From: Dunaliella salina
Taxonomy: Eukaryota; Chlorophyta; Chlorophyceae; Chlamydomonadales; Dunaliellaceae
DNA: 30,973 nucleotides
NCBI GenBank assembly: GCA_002284615.2
Contig: MU069570.1
Coordinates: 8,426-39,398 of the forward strand
Direction of reading: 5' to 3'
Part shown: positions 10,408-19,823 of the stretch, in pieces
Position numbering within the stretch: position 1 is the stretch's first letter
How the letters are laid out: every line of letters begins with the position of its first letter
Translations under genes and position numbers: made by a program
Notes under the pieces: generated by a model
What the model was told of the DNA's origin: nothing
The model's database searches: none
Seen by the model: only the letters and a program-made list of their open reading frames with translations

Positions 10408-10480
10408 CATCTTAGCGGGATAGAACCCCCGACCTCCGGAAAGGTCAGGGCCAGTCTTGGCGACTCAACTGCACCGGTGC
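10408..10480 (-). ncRNA. tRNA-like module (possible SINE head or tRNA pseudogene)
   Basis: On the minus strand TGCAGTTGAGTCG resembles a pol III A box. It is followed about 31 bases later by GGGGTTCTATCCC, resembling a B box in a T-arm-like stem. No convincing anticodon arm or full cloverleaf could be drawn, so an intact tRNA is unlikely. Confidence 0.3.
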
Positions 10481-10884
10481 TTCTCCAGGGGGGGGGGAGG
10501 GGATGGACATTCCTGGCCGCCTGGCCAATTAAACTGTTTAAGATGATGCTGTGGGCCCAGGCCCTCTGGCCTCATTGATGCTTGGCTGCTCTCTTTGCAT
10601 CCCAGATTGCAGACGGGCTGCACCTGCGTTGTTTTGGGCTGTCCTTCCATTTGTGTTCAGCAGGCTCCTACGGGAGTGAAAGATGCCCGACGGTCCAGAA
10701 ATGCGTGTGCTGTGGCTCTTGTGAAGTTGCAGAACGCTATTTTTTACGATTGAAGAGTCCTTTGAAAGGGAGGATTTCGTAGGGACAAAGCCCCCTTCTG
10801 AGTAAGGAGCTGAGCCTTGCCGCTGGTTTGGGACTCTTGGCCAGGCAGAAAAAGATCCTGGCAGCATCTTTTGACATTCAATGT

Positions 10885-11300
10885 CGTCCTTGTCCCTCAA
10901 GTGGACCCGCTGGGGCTGCTGGCCTGAGCAGTACCAGCTTCAGAGCCACGGGCTGTTTTCACATTTAATGGAGAAACTGACAGTGACTGGGCCCTCGAGA
11001 ATTGACTGCAGAGCCGAGCCTCGCTGTTGCTTTGACTCAAAGTTTGAGTCTGCTGACCACACAGCACATCATCTTAGCAGAGCCTCGTGAAGAACGACCC
11101 CGTCCCTGCCATCCCTCAGGTGGACCTGCTGGGGCTGCTGGCCTGACCAGCGCCAGTTTACAGCCGAGCCTCGCTGCCGCTTTGAGACTGCTGACCTGAC
11201 AGCACATCATGTTAACAGAGCCTTGTAAAGAACGACTCTGTCCTTGCTATCCCTCAGGCGGACCTGCTGGGGCTACTCGCTGGAGCAGCACTCTTTGCGG
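10885..11300 (+). repeat. Degenerate repeat containing an acceptor-like site (CTCAG|GTGGACCTGCTGGGG)
   Basis: The phrase (G/C)TCC(C/T)TG..ATCCCTCAGG(T/C)GGACCTGCTGGGGCT occurs near 10890, 11102 and 11245, followed by related GCCGAGCCTCGCTG and CTGACAGCACATCAT phrases. The third copy could supply a phase-0 mini-exon (11258-11299, reading ADLLGLLAGAALFA) with donor GCG|GTGAAC. It is compatible with the gene model but unsupported otherwise. Confidence 0.55.
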
Positions 11301-11559
11301 TGAACGTGTTGGTTATCACCACTACCCACACCACCATCACCACCAGCGCTACATCCTGCAGCATCAGAATCAGCTCCACCACCAACACAACCCTCGTGTG
11401 TTTCAGGGCCCTCTGAGCCCGTCATGGTCGGAGCGGCCCCGCAGGTCCACAGGCACGCAGCTGACGCAGGGGCCCTCTCAGCTACCTGCAGTGTGCTTGC
11501 TTCTAGCCTTCCTGCATGCATGGACATGCCCAGAGCCTCAACCCTCCCTTCTCCAAATA

Positions 11560-11990
11560 CCGACGCCGCCTGCCTTGCATGCGCACAATTGATGCAGATG
11601 CTGGTGCAGATGGACCTTTCTGCACAGTAGGCACCGCACAAGGCCCTCCTTCTAGAACTCCCTACCTCAAACACAAACGCTGCCTGCTTTGCACAGATGC
11701 AGTCAATGCAGGTGCTTTTGCAGACGGACCCATTTGCGCAGGCGTCAACTAGGCCCTCCTTCTAAATTCCCTACTTCAAATGCGAACGCCATTTACTTTG
11801 CACGCTTGCAGTTTGATGCAGATGCTGCTGCAGATGGACCCCTCTGCACAGCAGGCGTTGCACGAGGCCCTCCTTCTAGGTTCCCTTCTTCAAACACGAA
11901 CACCGCTGCTTTGCATGCGCGCAGTTAATGCAGATGCTGTTGCAGATGGACCTTTCTGCACAGCAGGCGTCGAATGAGGCCCTGCTTCTA
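11560..11990 (+). repeat. ~112-bp tandem repeat spanning acceptor and exon start
   Basis: Copies of an exon-like sequence starting near TTGATGCAGATGCTG recur at about 11591, 11705, 11815 and 11927. Each is preceded by a pyrimidine/GCATGC-rich stretch ending in AG and followed by AGGCCCTCCTTCTAG. The last copy opens into the long frame of exon 3. Earlier copies encode variants of LMQMLLQMD and contain stops or frameshifts in that frame. Confidence 0.75.
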
Positions 11991-13197
11991 GAGCCGCCTG
12001 GCCGCCCATCCCTGGAGGAAGGCCTTCACCACCATTTTGCAACAGCAGGGCATTCTTTGGAGGCAGGCCCCCACCACCCTTTGGCAACATCAGGGCAATC
12101 TGCGGAGGGAGGACCCCACCACCATTGCGCAACAGCAGGGCAGGCTCTGGAGGTCCAGCAAAAACACCCTGAGCCGCGTGCAGGGGCGAGCAACAACGAG
12201 GTACAAGGAAAGAGGAGCGAGGAGAGCAACACGGAGAGCAAGCCTGAGGCGCGTGCAGAAGCGAGCAGCGCGGGGGTGATGGTGCCTGGCACCTCGGCCC
12301 CACCCCAAGGCCCTCCACATGACACTAGCAGGTGCTGCATGAGCAATGTGAAGGGGGAAGGCAGCCTCAGCAGTGCAGCGTTTGGAGGCGGCAGGCATAC
12401 CCCAAATGCACGTGCTGATGGTGGCATCGGCAGCAGACATGGCTCTGTCGTTGCAGCAAGTGCGTACGCCACGCCAGTGAGGGGAGGTGTGGGCATCTCC
12501 GAGCGGGTGCTGGCCACCATCGAGCAGCTCCACGCAGGAGGGCAGCCGTTAGAGCCAGGGGGATGGGACGCAGGCCATGCGCAAACAAGTGATGCAGGTC
12601 TTTCGCACCCAGCAGAAGCAGGGCGTACGCACACAAGGGATTCAGGGCATCCCCATACAGGGGATGTACGGGGGTATGCTTGCAGCCCCCAAACTCCCTT
12701 TACTCCACTTAGCAGCAATAGCAGCACCCTCCCACCTGCTGCGCTGCCCGGTCAGGGATCCCTCTTTCCTGGAGCACCTCTGGCGTGGCCGCATGCCCAG
12801 GAAGGTTTGAATGAGGGGGAAACAGCACCAGCACCTGTGGACAAGGGGGAAGCAACTCCAGCAACCGTGGATAAGGGCAACGCAACACCAGCTACTGTGG
12901 ACAAGGGGGTCGTGGCCACAGTAACTGCACCTAAGTGGGGCACAACACCAACTACTGTGGAAAAGGGGGAAACAGCACCAGCGGGCGAGGCTGGAGTGCT
13001 CACAGATTCAAAAACGCCCCTGGCGATGGCAGCCGTTGCTGCTTCGGCAGGAGTGGAGGAGCTGGCAGCAAAGCGGGCGCAGGGCATGGGCCAGGGGCAG
13101 GGCAGCAGCAGCAGCAGCTTGCAGCAGGGTGGCGAGCTGGTGGAGCTGCTGGGTGCCTTGAGTAGGCAGCTTCAGCAGGAGGCGCTCCTAATGAAAG
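11925..13197 (+). CDS. Exon 3: His/Gly/Ala-rich segment with helix-forming ends
   Basis: It begins after GCGCGCAG (11924) in phase 0 with LMQMLLQMDLSAQQASNEAL, an amphipathic helix-like stretch. Joined to exon 2, this continues the SMIGKLHADLTQ helix. A 15-residue repeat (SLEEGLHHHFATAGH and variants, 12008-12150) follows, then a region with few repeats, then a 10-residue repeat with TVDKGxATPA (about 12820-12985). It ends with QQGGELVELLGALSRQLQQE, again helix-like. AAAG|GTGAGT at 13197/13198 is a strong phase-1 donor. Alternatively the ATG at 11928 could be a translation start. Function unknown. Confidence 0.6.
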
Positions 13198-13260
13198 GTG
13201 AGTGGCTTGTTCACTTTAGATCGGCAGCAGCAGCTTGAAGCAGGGTGGCAAGCTGGTGGG

Positions 13261-13401
13261 GCATTCATTTTTGATGTCCGCGTCAAAAACGTACTTAGGT
13301 ATACTATTATGTAGATTAAGGAAAATAGCTCCTATCGCATCGAAACATCCGCGCCCAGGTCTAAAACGTACGAATTTGGTTCGAAAACCGCCTCCCATTA
13401 G
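13261..13401. mobile_element. Insertion of foreign composition inside duplicated cassette 2
   Basis: Cassette 2 follows exon 3's own sequence (CAGGGTGGCAAGCTGGTGG) up to about 13260 and resumes at GGCCTTGAGTAGG near 13402. The intervening ~140 bases are AT-richer, with CpG-containing phrases unlike the surroundings. Its right end, CCCATTAG, provides the AG used as the acceptor of the 13402 mini-exon. No clear inverted repeats were found; GGGG borders both sides. Confidence 0.45.
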
Positions 13402-13446
13402 GGGCCTTGAGTAGGCAGCTCCAGCGGGAGGCGCTCCTAATGACGG
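13402..13446 (+). CDS. Mini-exon 4 (duplicate of exon 3's end)
   Basis: The exon is 45 nt, phase 1 to phase 1, reading GALSRQLQREALLMT, between acceptor CCATTAG and donor GACGG|GTGAGT. Because it is symmetric it can be included or skipped without changing frame. Its acceptor lies in an apparent insertion. Use as an exon is inferred from splice signals alone. Confidence 0.35.
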
Positions 13447-13498
13447 GTGAGTGGCTTGCTCAATGCATTGCTTGGACTTGAGATGGTGTAGCCAGCAG

Positions 13499-13534
<36 letters not shown>

Positions 13535-13537
13535 CAG

Positions 13538-13582
13538 GTGCCTTGAGCAGGCGGCCCCAGGAACAGGTGCTCCAGATAACAG
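13538..13582 (+). CDS. Mini-exon 5 (duplicate cassette)
   Basis: The exon is 45 nt, phase 1 to phase 1, reading GALSRRPQEQVLQIT. It is preceded by a CAG run ending CACAG and followed by ACAG|GTGAGG. The cassette is more diverged than mini-exon 4 at the protein level but keeps the frame. Confidence 0.35.
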
Positions 13583-13729
13583 GTGAGGGGCTTGCTCACA
13601 TGCATGCATTGCTTAATTCCATACTAATGGCTTGGTGGCTTGTGAGCAGGCTGCTCATATGCATTGCTTGGACTTGGGAAAGTTGTTGCCAGCAGGCAAG
13701 AGCAGCAGCAGCAGCAGCAGTAGCGCAAG

Positions 13730-13773
13730 TGCCTTGAACAGGCAACTCCAGCAGGAGGCGCACCTGGTGACTG
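13730..13773 (+). pseudogene. Decayed mini-exon (fourth cassette)
   Basis: It is related to the preceding cassettes (ALNRQLQQEAHLVT) with a good donor ACTG|GTGAGT. The acceptor reads GCAAG rather than CACAG, leaving 44 nt, so inclusion would shift the frame. It is probably a non-functional copy. Confidence 0.45.
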
Positions 13774-13862
13774 GTGAGTGGCTTGCTCACATGCGATGCT
13801 TTGCTTGGACTTCATGCTAGCAGACAGTTCAAAAAAGGACTGCTCTAGCCTTTTTTGGGTCC

Positions 13863-13884
13863 GCATGCATGCATGCATGCATGC
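13863..13884. repeat. (GCAT)n microsatellite
   Basis: Five to six GCAT units in tandem, self-complementary. Confidence 0.9.
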
Positions 13885-13950
13885 ACCTCTGTTTTCTTGG
13901 GTGTCTGCATTGCTTGGGCAAAATCACACCGATATTGCAGGGGGAGCCTT

Positions 13951-14205
13951 GGATGGATCAGGCCATGCAGCAAATGATCTGGCACAGCTGGGCATGGATG
14001 AATCATGCCATGTGTAATGAAGGATCTGGCACAGCTAAATGAATGGGCATGGATGAATCTTGCTGTGCAGAGAAGGATCTGGCTGCAGCTAAGTGAACGG
14101 GCATGAATGAATCATGCCATGTAGCGAATGATTTGGCACAGCTAAATGGATGGGCATGGATGAATCATGCCATGTAGCGAATGATCTGGCATAGTTGAAT
14201 GGGCA
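13951..14205 (+). repeat. ~54-bp intronic minisatellite (GGATGAATCATGCCATG unit)
   Basis: Five units start near 13951, 14005, 14060, 14114 and 14167, with spacings of 53-55 bp. They share ATGCCATGTxxxGAA(G/T)GATCTGGCACAGCTAA and GGGCATGGATGAATC. The array lies in the proposed fifth intron. It is not an open frame, because stop codons interrupt all copies. Confidence 0.85.
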
Positions 14206-14337
14206 TGGACTCCCCTCCTGCTCCTGCCCCACATTCCACAGGGAAGGGCACACGCTGCCCACCACATGCATTTTTTCGTCTGGTGTGCGTGCGCCAGAAC
14301 CCCAGTGGGTGCTTGCGCTGTTTGTGTGCACTCGCAG

Positions 14338-14513
14338 GCACTGGGGTACACCTTCAGGGTCTGGGCCTCCAAGATCAGCTGACTGGTGTGATACGCCTTT
14401 TGCTGCGTCAGCAAGAGCAACAGCAGCAGGTTCAGCCCAATGTGTCATTTTGTGCTCCTGCCTCTCACACCACTTCCCCTTTCGCTCACCACCAGCCACC
14501 ACAGCAGGAGTAC

Positions 14514-14551
<38 letters not shown>

Positions 14552-15864
14552 CAACATATCGCCTCTGACTGCTGCTTCTCATGCTGCTTCCCATCTTGTT
14601 CACCTCCAGCGGCAGCAGCAGCAGCAGCAGCAGAAGCCCATTGCGCCACCTCGGGCTGCTGCTTCTCATACGGCTTCACCTCCTGCTCACCTTCAGTGGC
14701 AGCAGCAGGAGCAGCAGCAGCAGCAGGAACCCCTCATATCGCCTCTGACTGCTGCTTCTCGCACTGCTGCCCCTCCTGCTCATCCCCAGTTGCAGCAGCA
14801 GCAGCAGCAGCAGCAGCAGCTTAATCCAAACACCACTAACTCCTTCCCTCCTGCCCCACTCGCCCATACCCACTCCCGCACCCCCAGCGAAGGCGGCAGC
14901 AGTAGCAGCAGCATTATCGATCAATTCGTGGAGCGCTGCGCAGTGAGCGAGGGAAGGTCATCCGCTCGGCAGCCTGCATGCATTGAGAGCTTTCAGGGAG
15001 ATGGCATGGTGGGGAGGAAGGGCGATCACAGGCATGCTCCCATGTCGGCAGGGAGTGCCGAGGAGGCCCGATTGGGACCGGCTCAAGGGGCTGCACTTGG
15101 GGCTGCACTCAACGGTGGGCGCGGGCATGTGGCCAAGGTAGCGGTCGGCAAGCTGTGGCTGCCCAGCGAGGAGGAAGTTTGCACGCACATGGAGCAGCCC
15201 CTTCCGTCTGACGTGGAGTTCCTCCCCACTCCGAGAGAAGGGCAGGCCAGCAGCAGCAGTGTCGTGGGCGCAGCTTTCCCTCCATGCATCTTCCAAAACG
15301 CGCCAGCACACAGCAGAGGCAGCGGCAGCCGTAGGAAAGGCAAGGGGCCAGAGTGCCTAGCACACAGCGGTGGCAGCGCCAGCAGTAGCAGAGGCAAGGG
15401 GCCAGAGTGTCTGCAGCAGGGGCAGCAGCAGGGCCAAAGGGCCAGAGCGCCTGTGGCAGGCAGCAGCAGCAGCGGAGGCGAGGGGCCAGAGCGCCGGGCA
15501 CACAGCGGTGGCAGTCGCAGCAGCAGCAGAGGCAAGGGGCCAGAGTGCCTGCAGCAGGTCCGATCGCTGCTGCAGCCCACGCCCCCTGCGTCTCCGCCGG
15601 GCGCGCTAGCCCATGCACTGGCCAGCACCTTGCATGCAGGCCCGCCTCAGAGCCAGGCGTGGTGTGTTGCCCCTCCCAGGCAGGGCCCACCCAAGCGCAA
15701 GGCGTCGAGGGGAGATAGAAACATGGACGCACGGTGTGTCACGCAGCTCTTAGCGCACCAAGACGGAGCCCATAGCCAGCCCTTGTTGCATGAGGCTAGA
15801 GTCCACTATCAGGACGGAGCCCAAAGCGCTCAAGGCAGCAACGGGGCCTCTGGACTGAATGCAG
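14338..15864 (+). CDS. Exon 6: poly-Gln/Ser-Gly-rich segment
   Basis: It starts in phase 1 after CACTCGCAG (14337) with a helix-like GLGLQDQLTGVIRLLLRQQE running into Gln-rich repeats. Four ~31-residue units follow (SPLTAASHAASHLVHLQ and variants), separated by CAG runs of about 7-13 codons (14510-14822). Next are the less simple SSSIIDQFVERCAVSEGR and a moderately complex region (VAVGKLWLPSEEEVCTHMEQ, about 15140-15200). A Ser/Gly repeat with RGKGPECL units (15316-15555) and a short region ending NGASGLNA close the exon. GCAG|GTGTGA at 15864/15865 is a phase-1 donor that matches exon 7. The uninterrupted frame extends from 14199 to 16256, so the right boundary is uncertain. Function unknown. 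Confidence 0.55.
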
Positions 15865-15948
15865 GTGTGACTCGGAGGTTCAGGGGTGGGGCTGAGCTGC
15901 TGTTGTGGCATGTGCAAGTACATACTTGTGCGCATATATGTTTTCTAG

Positions 15949-16066
15949 GTGGGTCCCCGCAAACACAGATCTGGAGTGCTGGGTCAGCACCTCGGCATGT
16001 TGTGCAAGAGACGTGTTGTTCGAGACGTGCTCAACAAGGAAATGCTCAATTGGAGGCTACTGCAGG
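15949..16066 (+). other. Candidate alternative exon after TTTTCTAG
   Basis: A good acceptor TTTTCTAG ends at 15948. The phase-0 reading behind it (HRSGVLGQHLGMLCKRRVVR, then DVLNKEMLNWRLLQ) looks more protein-like than neighbouring readings. However, no donor at a suitable distance in matching phase is evident, and the frame of exon 6 also continues through here. Confidence 0.25.
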
Positions 16067-16552
16067 CATACTTCTTAAGGGGGGCTCCTCAAGCAGTCCA
16101 AACTGCATTGTTCTTGCAAGTTTTGTCATATTCGAATCCCAGGAGGGACACAGTGGATGTGGTGCACACGTGCGCAACACAGGGGGAAGAAACGCAGCTC
16201 TCAAGGGCTGCCAAACTGCACACAGATGTGCAAGATGGGCCTTCATTGAGCATTGAAACAGCTGGAATGATGTGCACTCCGGGGGCATCTGATGCATGTA
16301 TCCTGAGTTCCGCTTCATCTTCACTGCAAATTTTGGAATGAATCCATGTGGTTACAGTTTTGAGTGTTTGACTCTCAGCTTGGTCAGCAAGGAGCTCTCT
16401 GATGGCGAGCCGCAAGCGACTTCCTTCAGGATGCAGGGGGGGAGCACCAACCAGACCAAAGCCTCTCAAAAATCATGGTTGCATGAACAACAACCATTTC
16501 AACAAAAAAAAGCATGACACCAAATGAGTAGATTGCGCATGTTTGTGTGCAG

Positions 16553-17895
16553 GAGGGGCACCCAAGCAGACAGGAGCCCAACATCCCTACGCCACCGCTC
16601 CAGACAGCGGCCACGCACACACTGAACGCAACAGCGCGCTGCTGCACACCCCAACACTCACCTCTCAGCATATCCACCTCACATCAGCGCACCCATCTGA
16701 AAGCGTGCACTCCTCCCAGCACACCCCCGGCAGTACCCGCCTCACAAGCCCATCAGGCTCTGATCAATTCTATGCGGGCAGCACCGGCAGTGGTGCACAA
16801 CATGGCAGCAGTGGCAGCAGCAGCAGCAAGAAGGAGCTGCCGTTAGGAAGCTGTCGGATGCATGTGGGTCTGGCCGGGCAGCCATGGCAGGAGCGAGAAC
16901 GGGAGCAGATGGAGCAGCAGCAGCTGCAGGGGTATGGTACATGGCCATGGCAGGAAGAGCAGCAGCAGGGTCAACAGAAGAGCCAACACCAACAGCAGCA
17001 GCAGCAGCAGCAGCAGCACCAGGGGTGCAATGTATTGGCAGGGCAAGAAGGGCAGCAGCAGGGCCAACAGCACCAGCAGCACCCGCAGCAGCAGCAGCAG
17101 CAGCAGGAGCGTGAGGAGGCGCTGGGTGTAGCACGTCGCCACAGCTGTGGCACCCAGACCCTGGACATCCGCAACCAGGGGACGCAGACACGTTCCAGGT
17201 TCACCCACAGCAACAGCCACCGCAGCAGCAGCAGCGGCAGCAGCCGCCGCTCGGAGCCCTCGTACAGGGGCAGCACCGCCAGCAGCGCGCACACAATGGG
17301 ATCGGGCAAGGTTGACGGCAGTGTGAGTGAGGTCCGTGCCGATGGTAGATGTCCCGCAGACAGCACTGGTGTTACAATAGCACACCATCGCGGCCAGGCC
17401 GAACACCTACCTCCTGCTGCTGTTTCTGATGTGTCTACAATCCCCGCAGCAGCCGCGAAATCTCAGATGCAGCACAGGGGCCCCACACCAACAGCCACCT
17501 CTCTCCAGAGCCCACACACCAGCCGCACCCAGCGTTCCCTTCACAAGCTGCTTCAGCATCGGCAGCAGCAGCCAAGCGCGCGTGGTACCCCCCAATCACA
17601 ACAATGCTCCGACCCCCCACCCCCAGACCCTTCCAACCATGACACTCCCAATACAGGCGCAGCAAACTCGCATGAGTGCACCACTCCAAGCATGGATCAC
17701 TTCAGGCATGGGGTTCCCACTCCACAGTGTGCTAGCACCCCTGTACTGGAGTCCGCCCAGGTGCCCTGTAACTTTGTTGCAGCTCTGGCACAGGAGAATC
17801 CACCATCGCTGCAGCACATGCAGGTTTTGGCAATGGCAGGTGGCTGGGAGGGTGGCAGCTGCGATGATAGCAGCATCGGCAGCAGCAGTGTGCAG
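16553..17895 (+). CDS. Exon 7: Gln/Ser/His-rich segment with two TQT motifs
   Basis: It starts in phase 1 after GTTTGTGTGCAG (16552). The first third is Thr/Ser/His-rich; then come Gln-rich runs with repeated WQEEQQQGQQ and GQEGQQQGQQHQQ phrases (16870-17110). A charged junction EREEALGVARRHSCGTQT leads to a second GTQT (TQT at 17152-17160 and 17182-17190), followed by Ser/Arg-rich SNSHRSSSSGSSRRSEPS. The rest is Pro/Ser/His-rich low complexity. CAG|GTGGGG at 17895/17896 is a phase-0 donor; unspliced, the frame stops at 17904. TQT is the core of dynein light chain LC8 binding sites, which is suggestive only. Confidence 0.6.
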
Positions 17896-17983
17896 GTGGG
17901 GTGAAGGGCAACCAATTGTGTGCAAACTCAACTTGCGACTCCACACATGCATTCAACCTGTCTGCATCCATTTGGATGGGTCA

Positions 17984-18493
17984 NNNNNNNNNNNNNNNNN
18001 NNNNNNNNNNNNNNNNNNNNNNNNNNNNNNNNNNNNNNNNNNNNNNNNNNNNNNNNNNNNNNNNNNNNNNNNNNNNNNNNNNNNNNNNNNNNNNNNNNNN
18101 NNNNNNNNNNNNNNNNNNNNNNNNNNNNNNNNNNNNNNNNNNNNNNNNNNNNNNNNNNNNNNNNNNNNNNNNNNNNNNNNNNNNNNNNNNNNNNNNNNNN
18201 NNNNNNNNNNNNNNNNNNNNNNNNNNNNNNNNNNNNNNNNNNNNNNNNNNNNNNNNNNNNNNNNNNNNNNNNNNNNNNNNNNNNNNNNNNNNNNNNNNNN
18301 NNNNNNNNNNNNNNNNNNNNNNNNNNNNNNNNNNNNNNNNNNNNNNNNNNNNNNNNNNNNNNNNNNNNNNNNNNNNNNNNNNNNNNNNNNNNNNNNNNNN
18401 NNNNNNNNNNNNNNNNNNNNNNNNNNNNNNNNNNNNNNNNNNNNNNNNNNNNNNNNNNNNNNNNNNNNNNNNNNNNNNNNNNNNNNNNNNNNN
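17984..18493. other. Assembly gap (510 N)
   Basis: Unsequenced run of N inside the proposed seventh intron. It could hide another exon or a repeat. Flanking sequence (AACCTGTCTGCATCC and TATGCATGCAG) shows no coding continuity across it. Confidence 1.
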
Positions 18494-18504
18494 TATGCAT
18501 GCAG

Positions 18505-18816
18505 GGCCCCGTTGATGCGGAGTTGCGTGCCGTCCTTTCAGCGTGCATGGAAGTGCACCGGCTCAGGAGCGCTGTGCATCAGATCAAGCACTGGCAGCAG
18601 CACCAGCAACAGCATGGTCACAGGCAGCACCAACCGTCACCACCTCAGCAGCAGCAGCACCTGGGATGGCCTGAACAGCAACTTGAGCAGCAAGAGCAGC
18701 AGCAGCAGCAGCAGCAGCAGGAAGAGGAGGTCGCAAGGCAGGGGCGGGTGTTAGAGCAAGAGCTGCGTGAGGGTGTGCTAGAGGCCAGAGCTCACCTGCA
18801 GGCGTTGCATGCGCAG
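18505..18816 (+). CDS. Exon 8: coiled-coil-like Gln/Glu segment
   Basis: It is 312 nt, phase 0 to phase 0, between TATGCATGCAG (ends 18504) and GCGCAG|GTACAT. It reads GPVDAELRAVLSACMEVHRL, then AVHQIKHW, a Gln/His run, eight to nine Gln, and EEEVARQGRVLEQELREGVL with EARAHLQALHAQ. Heptad-like spacing of Leu, Val and Ala and high Gln/Glu/Arg content suggest a coiled coil. It is among the most protein-like exons of the model. Confidence 0.6.
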
Positions 18817-19206
18817 GTACATTGGCAAGCATACAGGCATGTGCATCAAACGCCTCTACATGAGCAATGCATATCAATGCATATGCTAGTGAATTGGCCA
18901 AAACACAGACGCTTCTGCCTTAGTCACGTGTACATGTGTGCGAAGTACCACTGTTTGCTGGTTTGCTTGTCCGACTTGTACCACTTGTATGGGTTGCTCA
19001 GAGGAGATCATGAGTAGGTTGCACGTGCTAAGGCCCACCTCTGTGGAGCATTGTTACCTCTTTATCAAGTGTACACCTGTATTACAAACTCGAAACCTTC
19101 TCATTAGTGCTTCTTTACGTCGTAGCCTTGCAGTGATGCGTTGTGACTGATGACTGCTTCGTGCAAACCCGGTAAAAAAAACAGTAAAACCTAATCATGC
19201 TCACAG

Positions 19207-19263
19207 GCAATCCATGGCCTGGTGTTCCAGCTGCTGGAGGATCTGTTTGCGTGCATTTCACAG
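19207..19263 (+). pseudogene. Duplicate exon start (AIHGLVFQLLEDLF) upstream of exon 9
   Basis: CATGCTCACAG ends at 19206, and GCAATCCATGGCCTGGTGTTC repeats 19313 onward almost exactly, including the upstream ATGCTC(A/G)CAG acceptor. No GT donor follows in phase (CAG|GCTTGC only). The two copies are 106 bp apart, so they are not in the same frame. Probably a decayed or rarely used copy. Confidence 0.4.
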
Positions 19264-19312
19264 GCTTGCAAGCATTTCATACTGACAGTGCCTATCCTAT
19301 CCATGCTCGCAG

Positions 19313-19396
19313 GCAATCCTGGGCCTGGTGTTCAAGCTGTGGCGCAGCAGGGCGCAGGCACAGAGCCTCAAGCGCGCACGCCCGGCAGATCCAAAG
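19313..19396 (+). CDS. Exon 9: short basic helical segment
   Basis: It is 84 nt, phase 0 to phase 0, between ATGCTCGCAG (19312) and CCAAAG|GTGGGC. It reads AILGLVFKLWRSRAQAQSLK and ends RARPADPK, an amphipathic then basic stretch with no Gln run. It fits exactly between exon 8 and exon 10 in phase. Confidence 0.5.
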
Positions 19397-19823
19397 GTGG
19401 GCACAGCTGTGTGCCGTGGAGGGGCAGTCAAGTTTCACGTCCTGCTGTATGTTGGTAGAGTATGCACATGACCATTAAGCCTTCACGCTGGTGGCTTAAA
19501 CATGTTCCGACTCCTCTTCATGCTCAGAGGAGCGTTGCTGATGTTCAGCGCCTGAGCAAATGCCGGTGCCCCAACAAAGGGATACCCTGCTGCAACTCGC
19601 GTGCTGTAAACTCCGTGTGCTCTCCCACAACAAGTGCTCCACCAAGTCTGAAATCTTTTCCATTTTCCTCTGTCCATGTGTGATCATCTGCGGCGTTGGC
19701 AATGTTGAGCAGCGCGTTTGCGTGCTGCGCACATTAGAAGAAAATCTTTTCCTCCCCTGCACGTCACCCTGCACCAGACAAAAAAGGGCAAACGCACATG
19801 TCCTGCTCCCCAACACGCTGCAG

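Larger units (their letters stand above)
13108..13800 (+). repeat. Tandem array of an exon-end plus intron-start cassette (4 copies)
   Basis: The sequence GCCTTGAGTAGGCAGCTCCAGCAGGAGGCG, followed by a GTGAGTGGCTTGCTCA-type donor, recurs four times, with donors at 13198, 13447, 13583 and 13774. Upstream poly-CAG and GGACTTGxGA..GCCAGCAG phrases are repeated too. Each cassette would encode about 15 residues related to GALSRQLQQEALLMK. Confidence 0.85.

Noticed and set aside
10408..10480. Intact tRNA gene on the minus strand
   Set aside because: The A and B boxes are tolerable, but no anticodon arm or acceptor stem pairs properly.
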